A stretch of 64,000 nucleotides of DNA from Limosilactobacillus ingluviei DSM 15946 (lineage in GTDB: Bacteria > Bacillota > Bacilli > Lactobacillales > Lactobacillaceae). Of the stretch, positions 15,407-23,627 are shown piece after piece. The stretch spans positions 1 to 64,000 of the forward strand of contig NZ_AZFK01000018.1 of NCBI RefSeq assembly GCF_001435775.1, given 5' to 3'. Each line of letters begins with the position of its first letter. The first letter of the stretch is position 1. The notes below the pieces were generated by a model. The model had not been told where the DNA came from. It did no database searches and saw only the letters and a list, made by a program, of their open reading frames with translations. The position numbers were made by a program, and so were the translations under genes.

Positions 15407-16067
15407 TGCGCACTTCCCTTTTTGGTCTTTCCAGATATTGCTTGCCTACTAAATAATTATGGTAGATACGATTTTCTAGATAGTCGTCGTATCGATTCAT
15501 CTCGTAAGAGACCACATCAAAACCACACGGAATGACTTGAGCACCGTCCTTATATGTGACCCTTATATTGTAGGAAACATATGGCTTTGGACAATCATCC
15601 GGCACCATTCCCCCTGTTTCATCTTGGGTGTACTCTATTAGCCCGGCCAACTTAACATCATTCTGACGACGAAGACTATCGATAATATTGCTTGCGTACT
15701 TATTAACATCGTCACGAATTCGACGGAATTCCACGTTATATGGATATATACCAAGTAACGTATCCTCTAAATTGCCACCAACCCCTGAGGAAAGGTTCCA
15801 GTGACGAAGCATCCAGACCATATTATCATCATACGCTTTGTCAATATAGTAAGAGTAATCTAGCAGCCGTTCTCCAGCATCTTCGTAATACACCTTACAT
15901 CTCGTTTTATCGTCAGACCATTTAATAAGTCGCGGGGTGATCTTCCGAACTTCTTTCTTAACATATTCGACTGCATCGTTTAAATGGTCGTAATATGCTA
16001 CTGGGTTGTAGTCATTAAATTCATCATCGCTCCAGCGGTCTGTGTAAACTATATATTGGCTAATCAT
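15399..16067 (-). CDS. Hypothetical phage protein
   Basis: 222 residues from ATG 16067, chosen because GGGGTGGAGATCT precedes it; the frame extends further into the upstream gene without a ribosome site. Tyr- and Asp-rich mixed fold. Not recognised. Overlaps both neighbours by 8 bases. Confidence 0.65.
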   Translation of the reverse strand: MISQYIVYTDRWSDDEFNDYNPVAYYDHLNDAVEYVKKEVRKITPRLIKWSDDKTRCKVYYEDAGERLLDYSYYIDKAYDDNMVWMLRHWNLSSGVGGNLEDTLLGIYPYNVEFRRIRDDVNKYASNIIDSLRRQNDVKLAGLIEYTQDETGGMVPDDCPKPYVSYNIRVTYKDGAQVIPCGFDVVSYEMNRYDDYLENRIYHNYLVGKQYLERPKREVRND

Positions 16068-16485
16068 AGATCTCCACCCCGTGCTTCTCGACCCAGTATC
16101 GTTTTGTGACGTTGCGACCATTAATCAATGGAAGGTCATCTAAACAACTCTGCGCCAATTCTTTGCTATAAAACATGGCAACAATCTCTTGATTGCCCGA
16201 ACTTGAATCCTTTTCCATTACAACATATACAGGTTGTACCGTTCGCTTACGAATCCAATATTCATAGTCACGGTAGAAGACCCCGTCGCCCATTTCATAG
16301 TAGATTGCAACAACAGGTAGGCCGTCCTCTTGGGACCATTTCTTCTCCTTTACACGGGTAATAGCATTACCATGTATGAGTTGTTTTAAATCCTGTGTTG
16401 CTTCTTTTAGGCTGTCGTAACGTTTTAATTTCTTTGGTAGGATTCCCGCCACGTCATCGCCACCAATGTAATAATAAGTCTCCAT
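16060..16485 (-). CDS. Hypothetical phage protein
   Basis: 141 residues from ATG 16485 after GGAGGTGTGGACC. Mixed fold, no motif recognised. Its leader contains the tRNA-like element at 16516-16563. Confidence 0.65.
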   Translation of the reverse strand: METYYYIGGDDVAGILPKKLKRYDSLKEATQDLKQLIHGNAITRVKEKKWSQEDGLPVVAIYYEMGDGVFYRDYEYWIRKRTVQPVYVVMEKDSSSGNQEIVAMFYSKELAQSCLDDLPLINGRNVTKRYWVEKHGVEIYD

Positions 16486-16515
16486 ATAGGTCCACACCTC
16501 CAAAATCTAACTAAA

Positions 16516-16563
16516 AACCTAGTTGGGAATCGCACCCAACTTAATATGCCACTAGGCTAGGTT
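16516..16563 (-). other. Anticodon-less tRNA-like element (G)
   Basis: A perfect 7-bp acceptor-like stem AACCTAG/CTAGGTT (16557-16563 with 16516-16522). A 17-base D-remnant containing GTGG follows, then a 5-bp T-arm TTGGG/CCCAA with 7-base loop TGCGATT. The stop codon of the upstream gene (TAG, 16552-16554) lies inside the element just after the 5' acceptor strand. Same architecture as the element at 48089-48135. Confidence 0.6.
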
Positions 16564-16854
16564 GTTCTTGCGTTGTTGCAAGTCTTCAATGCGCAAGGAT
16601 AATGCCTGAGCGTATTCCTTCATGGCTGGCATTTGTTGTTCTACCAAAATACCACGTTGCACACCCGTGATTCTCTTGTTGCTGATCAAAGCGTCTTGTA
16701 GGCGGATGATCTTATCATTTAAAGCCATTACTTCTGCCTGCAAACTTGAAATTAGGTAATTGTAATCCTCTTCCTTCATGCTGTATTTCGCCTCCATTTC
16801 ACCCCAAAACTCTTTTATACTTTGTTCAGTGATTTTTAAGTCTTTAATATTCAT
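16552..16854 (-). CDS. Hypothetical helical (coiled-coil) protein
   Basis: 100 residues, almost entirely helix with heptad spacing and many Gln, Glu and Leu; likely a coiled-coil dimer. Its last codons form the 5' strand of the tRNA-like element. Overlaps the upstream membrane protein by 4 bases. Confidence 0.65.
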   Translation of the reverse strand: MNIKDLKITEQSIKEFWGEMEAKYSMKEEDYNYLISSLQAEVMALNDKIIRLQDALISNKRITGVQRGILVEQQMPAMKEYAQALSLRIEDLQQRKNNLA

Positions 16855-17135
16855 GTTTCCATTCTGGGTTTGTCAGTCTCTTTGCCGCTAAGGTCGTGAT
16901 GGATATTAACTACACATGCCCCGAGGTAGACCACAAAGATAATAGCCATGATGACTAAAGCGACCCCAAACATAATCATTGCAAAGACGTGGAAGTCCAT
17001 TAGCAGAAATACAAAGATGGTATATGCCAATGGAACCAACTCTGCTAAGATCAATGCCCGGCCGGATTCTAAAATGTTGCTCTTAACGACTTGCCATTTG
17101 TCGATATTTATCACCTCCTCTATTCGATCTATCAT
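16851..17135 (-). CDS. Two-TM membrane protein
   Basis: 94 residues with TM segments at about 30-48 and 52-74. ATG 17135 after GAAAGGATGTTGAA. Holin-like in size, but lacking the usual holin charge pattern. Unknown. Confidence 0.6.
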   Translation of the reverse strand: MIDRIEEVINIDKWQVVKSNILESGRALILAELVPLAYTIFVFLLMDFHVFAMIMFGVALVIMAIIFVVYLGACVVNIHHDLSGKETDKPRMET

Positions 17136-17159
17136 TTCAACATCCTTTCTTTGAGTTGC

Positions 17160-17900
17160 TTAATCGTTAGTGATATCGCCTTGTTTCCAGGTTAATTTGT
17201 GAGTTTGTGGATTAACATTAATGTGGTAATCACCAGTCCAGGAATGGTTGTATTTCCCAAGTTTATAATGACCTTCAACATGTAAAATTGTATTTTGCTT
17301 GTTGGTTGGCTGGGTAAAGTAACTGGTGTTGTCGTAGTTATTGAGTTTAGTGTGATTGTCGGTTGTAAAAGTATCTTGATGAATGCGTTGACCAACATGA
17401 AGATCTTTTGGCCAAACGTTGTGTTGTTTGGTTTGAGGCTTTAGTTGTTGACCAAATAAGTTATTATTATGGGTGGTGACTTTTACGGCGGGATGATCAT
17501 TGTTGCTGTAATAATTTTGACCAACATAATATGGATTGTGCAATAGATTATTAAGTGCTTGATTTTCATCATCGTCGTTGAAGTAGTCGTGTGAAACGTC
17601 AATATTTTGGTCATCTTCATTAAAAGTAACGTTATCAATACTGAAAATTTCATCAGCTGGTTCTGATTGGTTGTCTAGCAGGTACTCAAAGTCATCTTGA
17701 TTACCTTGGTAAGATAAATCAATGTCAAAGCTGGTAATTTTAACGGGTTGTGACTTTTGAACATTAATTGGTTGAATGTTAGTGACTACTGATTTTGCAG
17801 GGATAAAGTAAAGCATCACTAAAATGGCGGTGACAATAATAAAGATTGCTGTAATAATGGTTAAAATGGTACTGATATTATTTTTTGATAATTTAAACAA
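17160..17900 (-). CDS. Secreted or membrane-anchored Asn/Asp-rich protein
   Basis: 246 residues: an N-terminal hydrophobic anchor (about 12-34) then an extracellular region very rich in Asn, Asp, His and Gln. Base composition is more AT-rich than neighbouring genes, suggesting separate acquisition. It follows the decayed IscB/HEARO remnant and may have arrived with that rearrangement. No domain recognised. Confidence 0.6.
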   Translation of the reverse strand: MFKLSKNNISTILTIITAIFIIVTAILVMLYFIPAKSVVTNIQPINVQKSQPVKITSFDIDLSYQGNQDDFEYLLDNQSEPADEIFSIDNVTFNEDDQNIDVSHDYFNDDDENQALNNLLHNPYYVGQNYYSNNDHPAVKVTTHNNNLFGQQLKPQTKQHNVWPKDLHVGQRIHQDTFTTDNHTKLNNYDNTSYFTQPTNKQNTILHVEGHYKLGKYNHSWTGDYHINVNPQTHKLTWKQGDITND

Positions 17901-18000
17901 TTAGGTCACCGTCTTTTTTTTGAAAATTTTATAAGTATGAAAAATAATGTTTGAGATGCTAGATTGGTCTTTTGTTATTGATGTTCAATAATATTGATCA

Positions 18001-18093
18001 TCAAGAATTAGCATGGTTGGTCTTTCGTTCGTTAGAGATTATTTTTGCCAGCGAATGACCGTGTTGGTTCAGCACAAATACGTGATTTTGCAT
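18001..18093 (-). pseudogene. Truncated IscB-like N-terminus, 30 aa
   Basis: ATG 18093 has a strong AAAAGGAGTG. The first residues (NHVFVLNQHGHSLAK) resemble the VFVLNQHG-P-L-MP start of IscB/RRXRR proteins, then the frame stops after 30 codons. With the HEARO-like RNA directly upstream it looks like the stub of an IscB element whose nuclease part was deleted. Confidence 0.45.
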
Positions 18094-18104
18094 GAAACAC
18101 TCCT

Positions 18105-18330
18105 TTTCTTTTTCATAAGGTAGCAACGACCTTATCACGGGCCTAACAGAGTGATTAGGTCCATGTGGTTACCCCTTCGACAATGTTATTAAGGCTTATT
18201 AACGAGGTTGACGAGCACCTTAACCTGATGCCTGTTTACAGTGCCCCCCCCCCTCCCCCATAGAGCCGGCAACTAGGGTACCATTACCGGGTATGATCAC
18301 CAAAATAACGTAGTTTCTAAAAACTTAGTC
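18105..18330 (-). ncRNA. HEARO / IscB omega-RNA-like structured RNA
   Basis: Directly upstream of the IscB-like stub, where IscB omega RNA (HEARO) lies. Stems seen: ATAAGGT/ACCTTAT (18115-18121, 18129-18135) and GGACCTAA/TTAGGCCC (18055-type loop, 18139-18146 with 18155-18162), plus the GAAGGGGTAACC segment. I recognise this pattern from HEARO RNAs but could not run the covariance model. A run of ten C at 18244-18253 interrupts the 5' part. Confidence 0.5.
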
Positions 18331-18343
18331 TAGACAACAAGGC

Positions 18344-18448
18344 TTACAGTTGATCATCCTTTTTATAGCGCGCCGCCAACTCCCTAGAGTCTTCTGGCGA
18401 TAATTTTGGGAGCTTCTTAGCGGCTTCAATATCGAACTGAAAGCTCAT
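18344..18448 (-). CDS. Small protein, 34 aa
   Basis: ATG 18448 overlaps the stop of the upstream gene (ATGA). The sequence is charged and helical, with an EDSRELAARYKKDD-type end. Supported only by coupling and position. Confidence 0.45.
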   Translation of the reverse strand: MSFQFDIEAAKKLPKLSPEDSRELAARYKKDDQL

Positions 18449-18771
18449 GCATACGTCACCTTCACTTCTTCAAATGGTGGGGCGAACACCGAAATAATCT
18501 CCTCGATTAGATCTTTACTAAAGTCGTCCGCCCCATCAATGATCACCTCTCCATTTTGGTGGCAATAGCAGCCCCTGCAATTTGAATAGTGATACGTGTT
18601 GTCAGCAACTTCATCAAAAACCACGAATACCGCTGACCATTCGGACGGAAAGGTAGAATATCGTAGGTCGTAGAACCTAACAATTTCGACCCAGAACCCA
18701 TCGATTAACCAATACTCATCTTGAAATGTAGTGATTGGGTCATGGTAAATCCGTACTAAATCAGCACCCAT
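18445..18771 (-). CDS. Hypothetical protein with Cys/His cluster
   Basis: 108 residues; a YHYSNCRGCYCHQNG segment near residue 70 could bind metal. Acidic, mixed fold. Stop/start contact with both neighbours. Unknown. Confidence 0.6.
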   Translation of the reverse strand: MGADLVRIYHDPITTFQDEYWLIDGFWVEIVRFYDLRYSTFPSEWSAVFVVFDEVADNTYHYSNCRGCYCHQNGEVIIDGADDFSKDLIEEIISVFAPPFEEVKVTYA

Positions 18772-19256
18772 TACAGCAGGTTCTTTAATGCTTCCGTCAA
18801 CTCATCAACAAATTGATCGTAGGCGGATGATTGCGCCATCTTTTCGTGATGACGGATCTGTTCTTGTTTAAGTTGCGCATCCTTAATTTCGTCCAGCTTC
18901 TTGTTAATACCTTGCACGTCCAGCGCTAGTTTTGCAATATAGGTTGTAACGTCGAACTGTTCCGCTTTACGTCCTTCAGCCTTAAATGCTTCAATCACCT
19001 TGGCAAGCCCATCGGCTAGTTCATCATCTTCAACCAATTCATAGTGTTCTTCAAAGTAATCGTCATCAACAATAGCAATATCTTCGCCGTTGCTGATCAG
19101 CCAATCCCCTTCCCGGATCGCCTTAGCACCATCAAAAGCATTAACATAGTACACGCCCGCTGGCGACATCATCATTTCGTATTCTTTAGCCATTTCTTCT
19201 GAACCATCGAATTGTTCAGCTTCAATTTCAAAATTCGTTTTATACGTCTTCTTCAT
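18771..19256 (-). CDS. PGDYG-like phage protein, copy 3
   Basis: 161 residues. Start KTYKTNFEIEAEQFDG and the block IREGDWLISNGEDIAIVDDDYFEEHYELV align with the two copies at 14.2-15.4 kb. The C-terminus is a long acidic/helical tail. Confidence 0.7.
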   Translation of the reverse strand: MKKTYKTNFEIEAEQFDGSEEMAKEYEMMMSPAGVYYVNAFDGAKAIREGDWLISNGEDIAIVDDDYFEEHYELVEDDELADGLAKVIEAFKAEGRKAEQFDVTTYIAKLALDVQGINKKLDEIKDAQLKQEQIRHHEKMAQSSAYDQFVDELTEALKNLL

Positions 19257-19845
19257 TCTTAAAATTAACCTTTCCTAGCACTTCGCTAATTTCGTTTGTG
19301 TCTGGGTCGTAGATAATATTAGTACCTACTTGTAATTCATAGGCACGATTTTCGGTAATTAACTCCGCGGTATTTTCATCAATCATGCGAAGGTTTCCCG
19401 CTCCTTGTAGGTTTAGCACCCAAACCGGGTCGGACTTTACGTGCGCTTCCCCATCGTAGATATTACGCACCGTCCACCGCAAATTATCCTTAATCAATTG
19501 TCCGCCTTCTACATAGGCTGCTCTAGTGGATGGGTCTTCTTGAGCATCTTTCAAGGCACCTTCCAGTTCGGCAGTTTCCATTACATCAACAATTGATCTG
19601 ATTGACGTGATTTTGTCTTGTGGAATCATAATTCGTTCACCATAGGCCGTCTTGCCATCGATAAAACCAAATAAGGTTTGGTCTGACGCTAAATCATAGG
19701 CTTCCCAATATCCCTCGCTATCGGCTAACGTGATTCGGTACCATTGCCGAGCGTGTTCAACCTTGGGAATATCGTGCCCTGTACGGTCGCCAGTCCGAGT
19801 TTTATAGACTTGAGAGTCTGGACAATAACCATCAGTATACTTCAA
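19240..19845 (-). CDS. Hypothetical phage protein
   Basis: About 201 residues from TTG 19845 (GTGGGGTG upstream); an in-frame GTG at 19860 is possible. Rich in short strands. No domain recognised. Confidence 0.6.
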   Translation of the reverse strand: MKYTDGYCPDSQVYKTRTGDRTGHDIPKVEHARQWYRITLADSEGYWEAYDLASDQTLFGFIDGKTAYGERIMIPQDKITSIRSIVDVMETAELEGALKDAQEDPSTRAAYVEGGQLIKDNLRWTVRNIYDGEAHVKSDPVWVLNLQGAGNLRMIDENTAELITENRAYELQVGTNIIYDPDTNEISEVLGKVNFKNEEDV

Positions 19846-19847
19846 TA

Positions 19848-20111
19848 TTAAGCACCCCACTTTTCATAAGCGCGTGTGAAATGTTCGTTGATGAGTTGGT
19901 TAATCACTTGAGCCTTGTGATCATCGTGCTGGGCCGCAACCTTGGCATGGATAGCCGACCATGCTGATTCCAATTCACGTGGCAATTCTTGGGAAGTACC
20001 ACTCACATCTTCGACAATGTTGTAGCCCGGAACAACAATCTGATAAGTACGAACATCGCCATAGTGTTTAACTGGTGTGGTGAAATAATATAATCCTCGT
20101 TCAGTAGCCAT
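19848..20111 (-). CDS. Hypothetical phage protein, 87 aa
   Basis: ATG at 20111 is coupled to the upstream gene by TAATG. The N-terminal half is strands, the C-terminal half an amphipathic helix. Not recognised. Confidence 0.6.
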   Translation of the reverse strand: MATERGLYYFTTPVKHYGDVRTYQIVVPGYNIVEDVSGTSQELPRELESAWSAIHAKVAAQHDDHKAQVINQLINEHFTRAYEKWGA

Positions 20112-20388
20112 TAGTCATCATCCTCCGTATCGTCAACAATCGTAACGTGGTTTGGCTTGGACTCTTCAATTGCTACGATTTTCCGTGCATTGATAGTCTT
20201 TTTGCGCATCTGACTCGTTTCCAAGATAATGGTAGTGGTGCTTTCTGGGTGGAAATAGCTTGCGTACAATTGCATAAAGCCATGTTTCTTCTTCTTGATT
20301 AACTTATCTGAAATTTTGTCATAGGATACTGGCGTAGCTAAAAGTCGCCATTTTCAAGTTCAATAATCGTTGCTGGATATTCCTTCAT
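20111..20388 (-). pseudogene. Frameshifted gene (possible -1 frameshift)
   Basis: ATG 20388 after CGGAGGATTAACC opens a frame that stops at TAG 20338-20340. A -1 shift on the CTTTTAG run restores a full 92-codon frame ending at 20111. Its sequence then parallels the next upstream gene (GDF-LATPV against GDVGLYATPV; ..HKI..IEKADP against ..RKIVAIEESKP). It is either a one-base loss in a T-run, a sequencing error, or genuine -1 frameshifting. Confidence 0.6.
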
Positions 20389-20390
20389 GG

Positions 20391-20639
20391 TTAATCCTCC
20401 GTAATAAGTACAGCTTGTCTTGGGTCAGCCTTTTCAATCGTAATGATTTTGTGGGTATTGATCGCCATCTCCTCAAAATCTTCACGCCGCAACCGAAGAC
20501 CATCTTTATACGCAATGTTGAGTAATGGGATATATAGAAACTTATCATCATTGGCATTGAACGCTAACGAGTCAAGGTCTACCGGTGTGGCATAAAGCCC
20601 CACATCACCCATATCAATTACACTTAATGGTTTTTCCAT
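20391..20639 (-). CDS. Hypothetical protein, paralogue of frameshifted neighbour
   Basis: 82 residues from ATG 20639 (TGGGGGTAACAGT upstream). Contains GDVGLYATPVDLDSL and THKIITIEKADP, shared in pattern with the genes on both sides. A small repeated phage family of unknown function. Confidence 0.6.
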   Translation of the reverse strand: MEKPLSVIDMGDVGLYATPVDLDSLAFNANDDKFLYIPLLNIAYKDGLRLRREDFEEMAINTHKIITIEKADPRQAVLITED

Positions 20640-20644
20640 TACTG

Positions 20645-20959
20645 TTACCCCCAATTCTCAACCCATGAGTCCTTTGGTCCATCGACTTTTAGAAGGTGCC
20701 GATCATCTTCGTAAATCATTTCAATTTCATTAACGTTGACAGTAACAGCCTTTAAATCATGATAGGTGTACGTGCTAGACTTTTCTGCCAACCCGTCATA
20801 TACCGCCATTGGCATTTCAAAAAAATCGTTCAGAGATAACAGTGTGAGCTTATCTCTAATCAAGTCACGCAACCGTTCATATCTAGCGGCCACCACATAT
20901 TCAGCCCCATCTTTCATATACATACGTGTTAGTGGTACATACTCATTGTATTTAGCCAA
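20645..20959 (-). CDS. Hypothetical protein of the same small family
   Basis: 104 residues, TTG start after GGAGGTGAAAACAA. The MPMAVYDGLAEKSSTYTY segment and C-terminal VNEIEMIYED correspond loosely to the two neighbours. Unknown. Confidence 0.6.
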   Translation of the reverse strand: MAKYNEYVPLTRMYMKDGAEYVVAARYERLRDLIRDKLTLLSLNDFFEMPMAVYDGLAEKSSTYTYHDLKAVTVNVNEIEMIYEDDRHLLKVDGPKDSWVENWG

Positions 20960-21009
20960 TTGTTTTCACCTCCATATATATGTAATGCCGGGAAAGTCCG
21001 GCCATGTAG

Positions 21010-21183
21010 TTAATTAATTACTAAAGTATGGATTTGAGCTGATTCATCACGGTGCTTCTTAGCGAAGGCAATTGCTTCGTCTTCACACTTAAATGCCTTC
21101 TTAAGCGCCAGAGAACCATAATCATCTTCAATCGTCCATTCAACGACATGGACAATCGAATTTTTACGTCTTACCTTGCTCAT
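21010..21183 (-). CDS. Small protein, 57 aa
   Basis: ATG 21183 after GGAGGAATCCAA, overlapping the previous TGA (ATGA). Has a strand-turn-strand start and a KCEDEAIAFAKKHRDE helix, like small phage DNA- or RNA-associated proteins. A GCCGG/CCGGC hairpin follows its stop. Confidence 0.6.
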   Translation of the reverse strand: MSKVRRKNSIVHVVEWTIEDDYGSLALKKAFKCEDEAIAFAKKHRDESAQIHTLVIN

Positions 21184-21335
21184 TTGGATTCCTCCACCAT
21201 AAGGGCCAGCTTCCGATCAACCACGTTGAATCGGAACGTCCAACCCTTCTCAATAACCTCGACCAATTTGTTTACTAGATCGTCATGATAGTGTTTATAC
21301 CAGACGTCAATTGGGTAGTTGTGCACTTTAGCCAT
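21180..21335 (-). CDS. Small protein, 51 aa
   Basis: ATG 21335, stop overlapping the next start. Amphipathic helix plus strands; no motif. Supported by operon coupling. Confidence 0.55.
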   Translation of the reverse strand: MAKVHNYPIDVWYKHYHDDLVNKLVEVIEKGWTFRFNVVDRKLALMVEESK

Positions 21336-21390
21336 GATCACTTGTCGCAACCAAAACCATCATCAACAGCAATAAAACCGCCGCACTCAT
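21328..21390 (-). CDS. Possible 20-aa hydrophobic peptide
   Basis: ATG coupled to the ntd stop (TAATG at 21388-21392). The 20 residues are almost one hydrophobic helix (AAVLLLLMMVLVA). Could be a membrane micropeptide or a translational coupler. Confidence 0.35.
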   Translation of the reverse strand: MSAAVLLLLMMVLVATSDHG

Positions 21391-21860
21391 TAGTACACGC
21401 CGCCTTCGTAAAAGTCGAAGGTTGGTCGGTTAAAGTTGTAGTTGGATAATTGGGACATCTTGATAACATTGTCTGCCCCACCCCAAGTCATGAGGTTAAT
21501 ATCTTCACCATAGTGTTCGTCGGGGATGACCATTAATACGTGCTTCCCAATGGCATGGGCGTACCCAATTTCCATGGCTAGACCCGGATCTTCGTCAAAC
21601 GGTAAGTAGATGGCCACCGTTACATCACTCGTCTTAATCCCGTTAATGTCGCCCCGGAAAGTACCCGTAGACCATTCACGGTCATGTAATAATTCCGGGT
21701 GATCTGCTACTTCCAAGTCATGGTATTGGTGTTCCCGAGGAATGTAGCTATTGTACATATCCACCGTTGGGTTTTGTTCCAGTGCCATGTATGCATCATT
21801 ATAGGCGGCCAGCTGGTCTTCATTGAACCAACCAGAACCAAAATAAATTGTCTTACTCAT
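21390..21860 (-). CDS. ntd: Nucleoside 2-deoxyribosyltransferase
   Basis: 156 residues, the exact length of the lactobacillar enzyme. The N-terminal IYFGSGWFNEDQ, the catalytic Glu in GLAMEIGYAHAIGKHV (about residue 98) and the substrate loop DVTVAIYLP are all present. It moves deoxyribose between bases, letting the element convert salvaged purine and pyrimidine deoxynucleosides. Acts with the kinases at 22.8, 5.4 and 41.9 kb. Confidence 0.92.
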   Translation of the reverse strand: MSKTIYFGSGWFNEDQLAAYNDAYMALEQNPTVDMYNSYIPREHQYHDLEVADHPELLHDREWSTGTFRGDINGIKTSDVTVAIYLPFDEDPGLAMEIGYAHAIGKHVLMVIPDEHYGEDINLMTWGGADNVIKMSQLSNYNFNRPTFDFYEGGVY

Positions 21861-21864
21861 TTAA

Positions 21865-22035
21865 TTACAACTCCCATACTTCACGTGTTGCTTCGCCATA
21901 GTCCAATAGACTATCAACCAAGCAATCTTGACTACAATACTTGCCCTTGCCGGGACCATAATTGATATACTCATCACCCGGGGCAATTAACCCATCACAT
22001 TGATCGCAATTCAAACATAATTCCGCATCGTACAT
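21865..22035 (-). CDS. Small Cys-rich zinc-binding protein, 56 aa
   Basis: ATG 22035. CLNCDQCDG near the N-terminus and KYCSQDCL near residue 34 form a plausible zinc site. Similar layout to the protein at 802-1050. Confidence 0.6.
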   Translation of the reverse strand: MYDAELCLNCDQCDGLIAPGDEYINYGPGKGKYCSQDCLVDSLLDYGEATREVWEL

Positions 22036-22051
22036 AACAATCACTCACTCT

Positions 22052-22159
22052 CTAACACATGTACTTATCTACCAACCATATTAAGCCGCCACCTACTAGA
22101 GCGATGGCCACCATTGGCAAGATAAACAGCGATAACATATATAAAGTTGCGTACAACAT
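22052..22159 (-). CDS. Micro-membrane protein, 35 aa
   Basis: ATG 22159 after AGGGGAGGTTAAGTC. One TM helix with short charged end. Unknown. Confidence 0.45.
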   Translation of the reverse strand: MLYATLYMLSLFILPMVAIALVGGGLIWLVDKYMC

Positions 22160-22172
22160 GACTTAACCTCCC

Positions 22173-22379
22173 CTAGGCAGAAACCTTGGTGCCAACAATG
22201 TTTGAGAAATACAATGCATCGGCCGTTCCTTTACGGACAAAACTGTTTTCTAGTGACTTTGCAACGACCATTTCATTCATCGGGTCAACATCCAATACCC
22301 GGTAAACCGTACGCCCATCACTAACCAAAAGTCGTTCGTTATGTGCCTTGATTGCTTCACTAAACGTCATTGTTAACAC
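22173..22379 (-). CDS. Small beta-rich protein, 68 aa
   Basis: ATG after AAGAGGTGTTAACA. Short protein with alternating strands, containing DGRTVYRVLDVDPMNEMVVAK. Not recognised. Confidence 0.6.
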   Translation of the reverse strand: MLTMTFSEAIKAHNERLLVSDGRTVYRVLDVDPMNEMVVAKSLENSFVRKGTADALYFSNIVGTKVSA

Positions 22380-22382
22380 CTC

Positions 22383-22541
22383 TTAATGTTTCTTGTAATA
22401 CTTATGTTTTCGATACTTTTCCAGTAACCATTGGGCTACAAGGTAGATCAACAGCCCGCTATATAAGATCACGGGGATGACTACCTGCGTAGCGAACCAG
22501 ATGACCGCGCACACTAGAATGATATTGACTAGTGCTTCCAT
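22383..22541 (-). CDS. Small membrane protein, 52 aa
   Basis: ATG 22541, overlapping the upstream gene. Two hydrophobic segments followed by a basic KYRKHKYYKKH tail. Unknown. Confidence 0.5.
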   Translation of the reverse strand: MEALVNIILVCAVIWFATQVVIPVILYSGLLIYLVAQWLLEKYRKHKYYKKH

Positions 22542-22804
22542 CGTGGTCGCCACCCTTTTGCAAACCGATCGCCCGGGGTTTCTTCATTAGGGTCGCCCGG
22601 GTTTTCCCGGCGAATTGATTTAGCCATATCCTCGTAATACTTGACCATATCGTCCCACCGGCTCTCAAAATTACGGTGCTCAGTTACAACCTCGGCAAAC
22701 AAGGAATTGACTTGCTTGATAACCCAAGCGGCCCCGCAGGTAAACACCACGGTAATGATTACCAGAATGATTGTGTAGATTACTAGGATTAGGCTAGAAT
22801 ACAT
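22529..22804 (-). CDS. Membrane-anchored helical protein
   Basis: 91 residues from ATG 22804 (GAAGGTGTTAAGA upstream), inside the end of the kinase gene. One N-terminal TM helix then a charged helical tail. Rz-like in shape, but no lysis genes are near. Unknown. Confidence 0.55.
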   Translation of the reverse strand: MYSSLILVIYTIILVIITVVFTCGAAWVIKQVNSLFAEVVTEHRNFESRWDDMVKYYEDMAKSIRRENPGDPNEETPGDRFAKGWRPRWKH

Positions 22805-23513
22805 TCTTAACACCTTCGCGCTTAGCACGGATAGCGTTAAACTCGTTTTGGGTCAAGCACCCTAGTTCCACCAACTTCTGTTCGACCATATCTAGTACGG
22901 CATTCCGATCATTATCATTTGCCACAAAGTCGTACGTCTCACGGTCAATCTTTAGAACGGTTGCTTGGTGAAAACCTTCATACCAATCTTTGTACGCCTT
23001 ATTTACTGAATGGTAGTAATTAACCAATTCCGGATCTTTACGAATATCCTCCATTTCCCGCCCACGTGATTGAATAGATTCAATTTCGTGTTCTGGGTCA
23101 ATATCAAGGTAAACAATCAAATCCGGGAAGCCATTCCATGGCATACCATTTACATTCCCTTGCATTTCTTGATTTAAAGTCATGTAAATATTAAATGAGG
23201 CGTTGTCCATTTCGCCGCGATCATGAATGAGGTTGGCCATGATGCCATCGGATATCAGGTTAGAATCCATGACTGCATTGCGCTTTACCATAGCTTCTTT
23301 CAGTTGCCGGTAACGCACGGTCAAGAATCCAACTTGCAACATGGCGGCTACACGTGATCGGCTTTCCTTACCGGCACTGTAAAACTCCTTGAGCATGTTT
23401 TTGATTAGCCCGTTTTCGATATCTTCTAGGTAAAAATCACTTCCTAGATCATCAGCCAACATCTTAGAAAATGTCGATTTGCCTGCTGAAATGCTTCCGA
23501 TTACATAGATCAT
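22794..23513 (-). CDS. Deoxynucleoside kinase
   Basis: 239 residues of the dNK/dAK-dGK family: P-loop GSISAGKST (residues 6-14), ED(I/L) after strand 2, the AMLQVGFLTVRYRQ helix, MDSNLISDGI, and a lid RGREMEDI. Phosphorylates deoxynucleosides to dNMPs. Longer by about 20 residues than lactobacillar dAK/dGK at the C-terminus. Confidence 0.88.
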   Translation of the reverse strand: MIYVIGSISAGKSTFSKMLADDLGSDFYLEDIENGLIKNMLKEFYSAGKESRSRVAAMLQVGFLTVRYRQLKEAMVKRNAVMDSNLISDGIMANLIHDRGEMDNASFNIYMTLNQEMQGNVNGMPWNGFPDLIVYLDIDPEHEIESIQSRGREMEDIRKDPELVNYYHSVNKAYKDWYEGFHQATVLKIDRETYDFVANDNDRNAVLDMVEQKLVELGCLTQNEFNAIRAKREGVKNVF

Positions 23514-23552
23514 TTAATATAATCATTCCCTTCAAATAGTGCTTTAAAGCGT

Positions 23553-23605
23553 GTTTTATGTATAATAAAAGCGCCGCAAGCCGTTCAACTAAACGACGCT
23601 AGTTT
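23553..23605 (-). terminator. Terminator-like hairpin upstream of kinase
   Basis: AGCGTCG/CGGCGCT with an inner AGTT/GGCT stem, followed by TTTTATTATA on the minus strand. It may separate the kinase unit from the gene at 23628-24161. Confidence 0.55.
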
Positions 23606-23627
23606 TGTTAACTGTTTTGTTTATGTG

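Noticed and set aside
20995-21020. Possible further tRNA-like element after the gene at 21010
   Set aside because: GTAAT/ATTAC and GCCGG/CCGGC stems occur in the right order around the stop, but the acceptor has only five pairs and the loop ACTTTC is not T-loop-like.
23553-23605. AGCGTCG/CGGCGCT stem considered as a tRNA-like element
   Set aside because: There is no separate T-arm and a T-rich tail follows, so a terminator is simpler.
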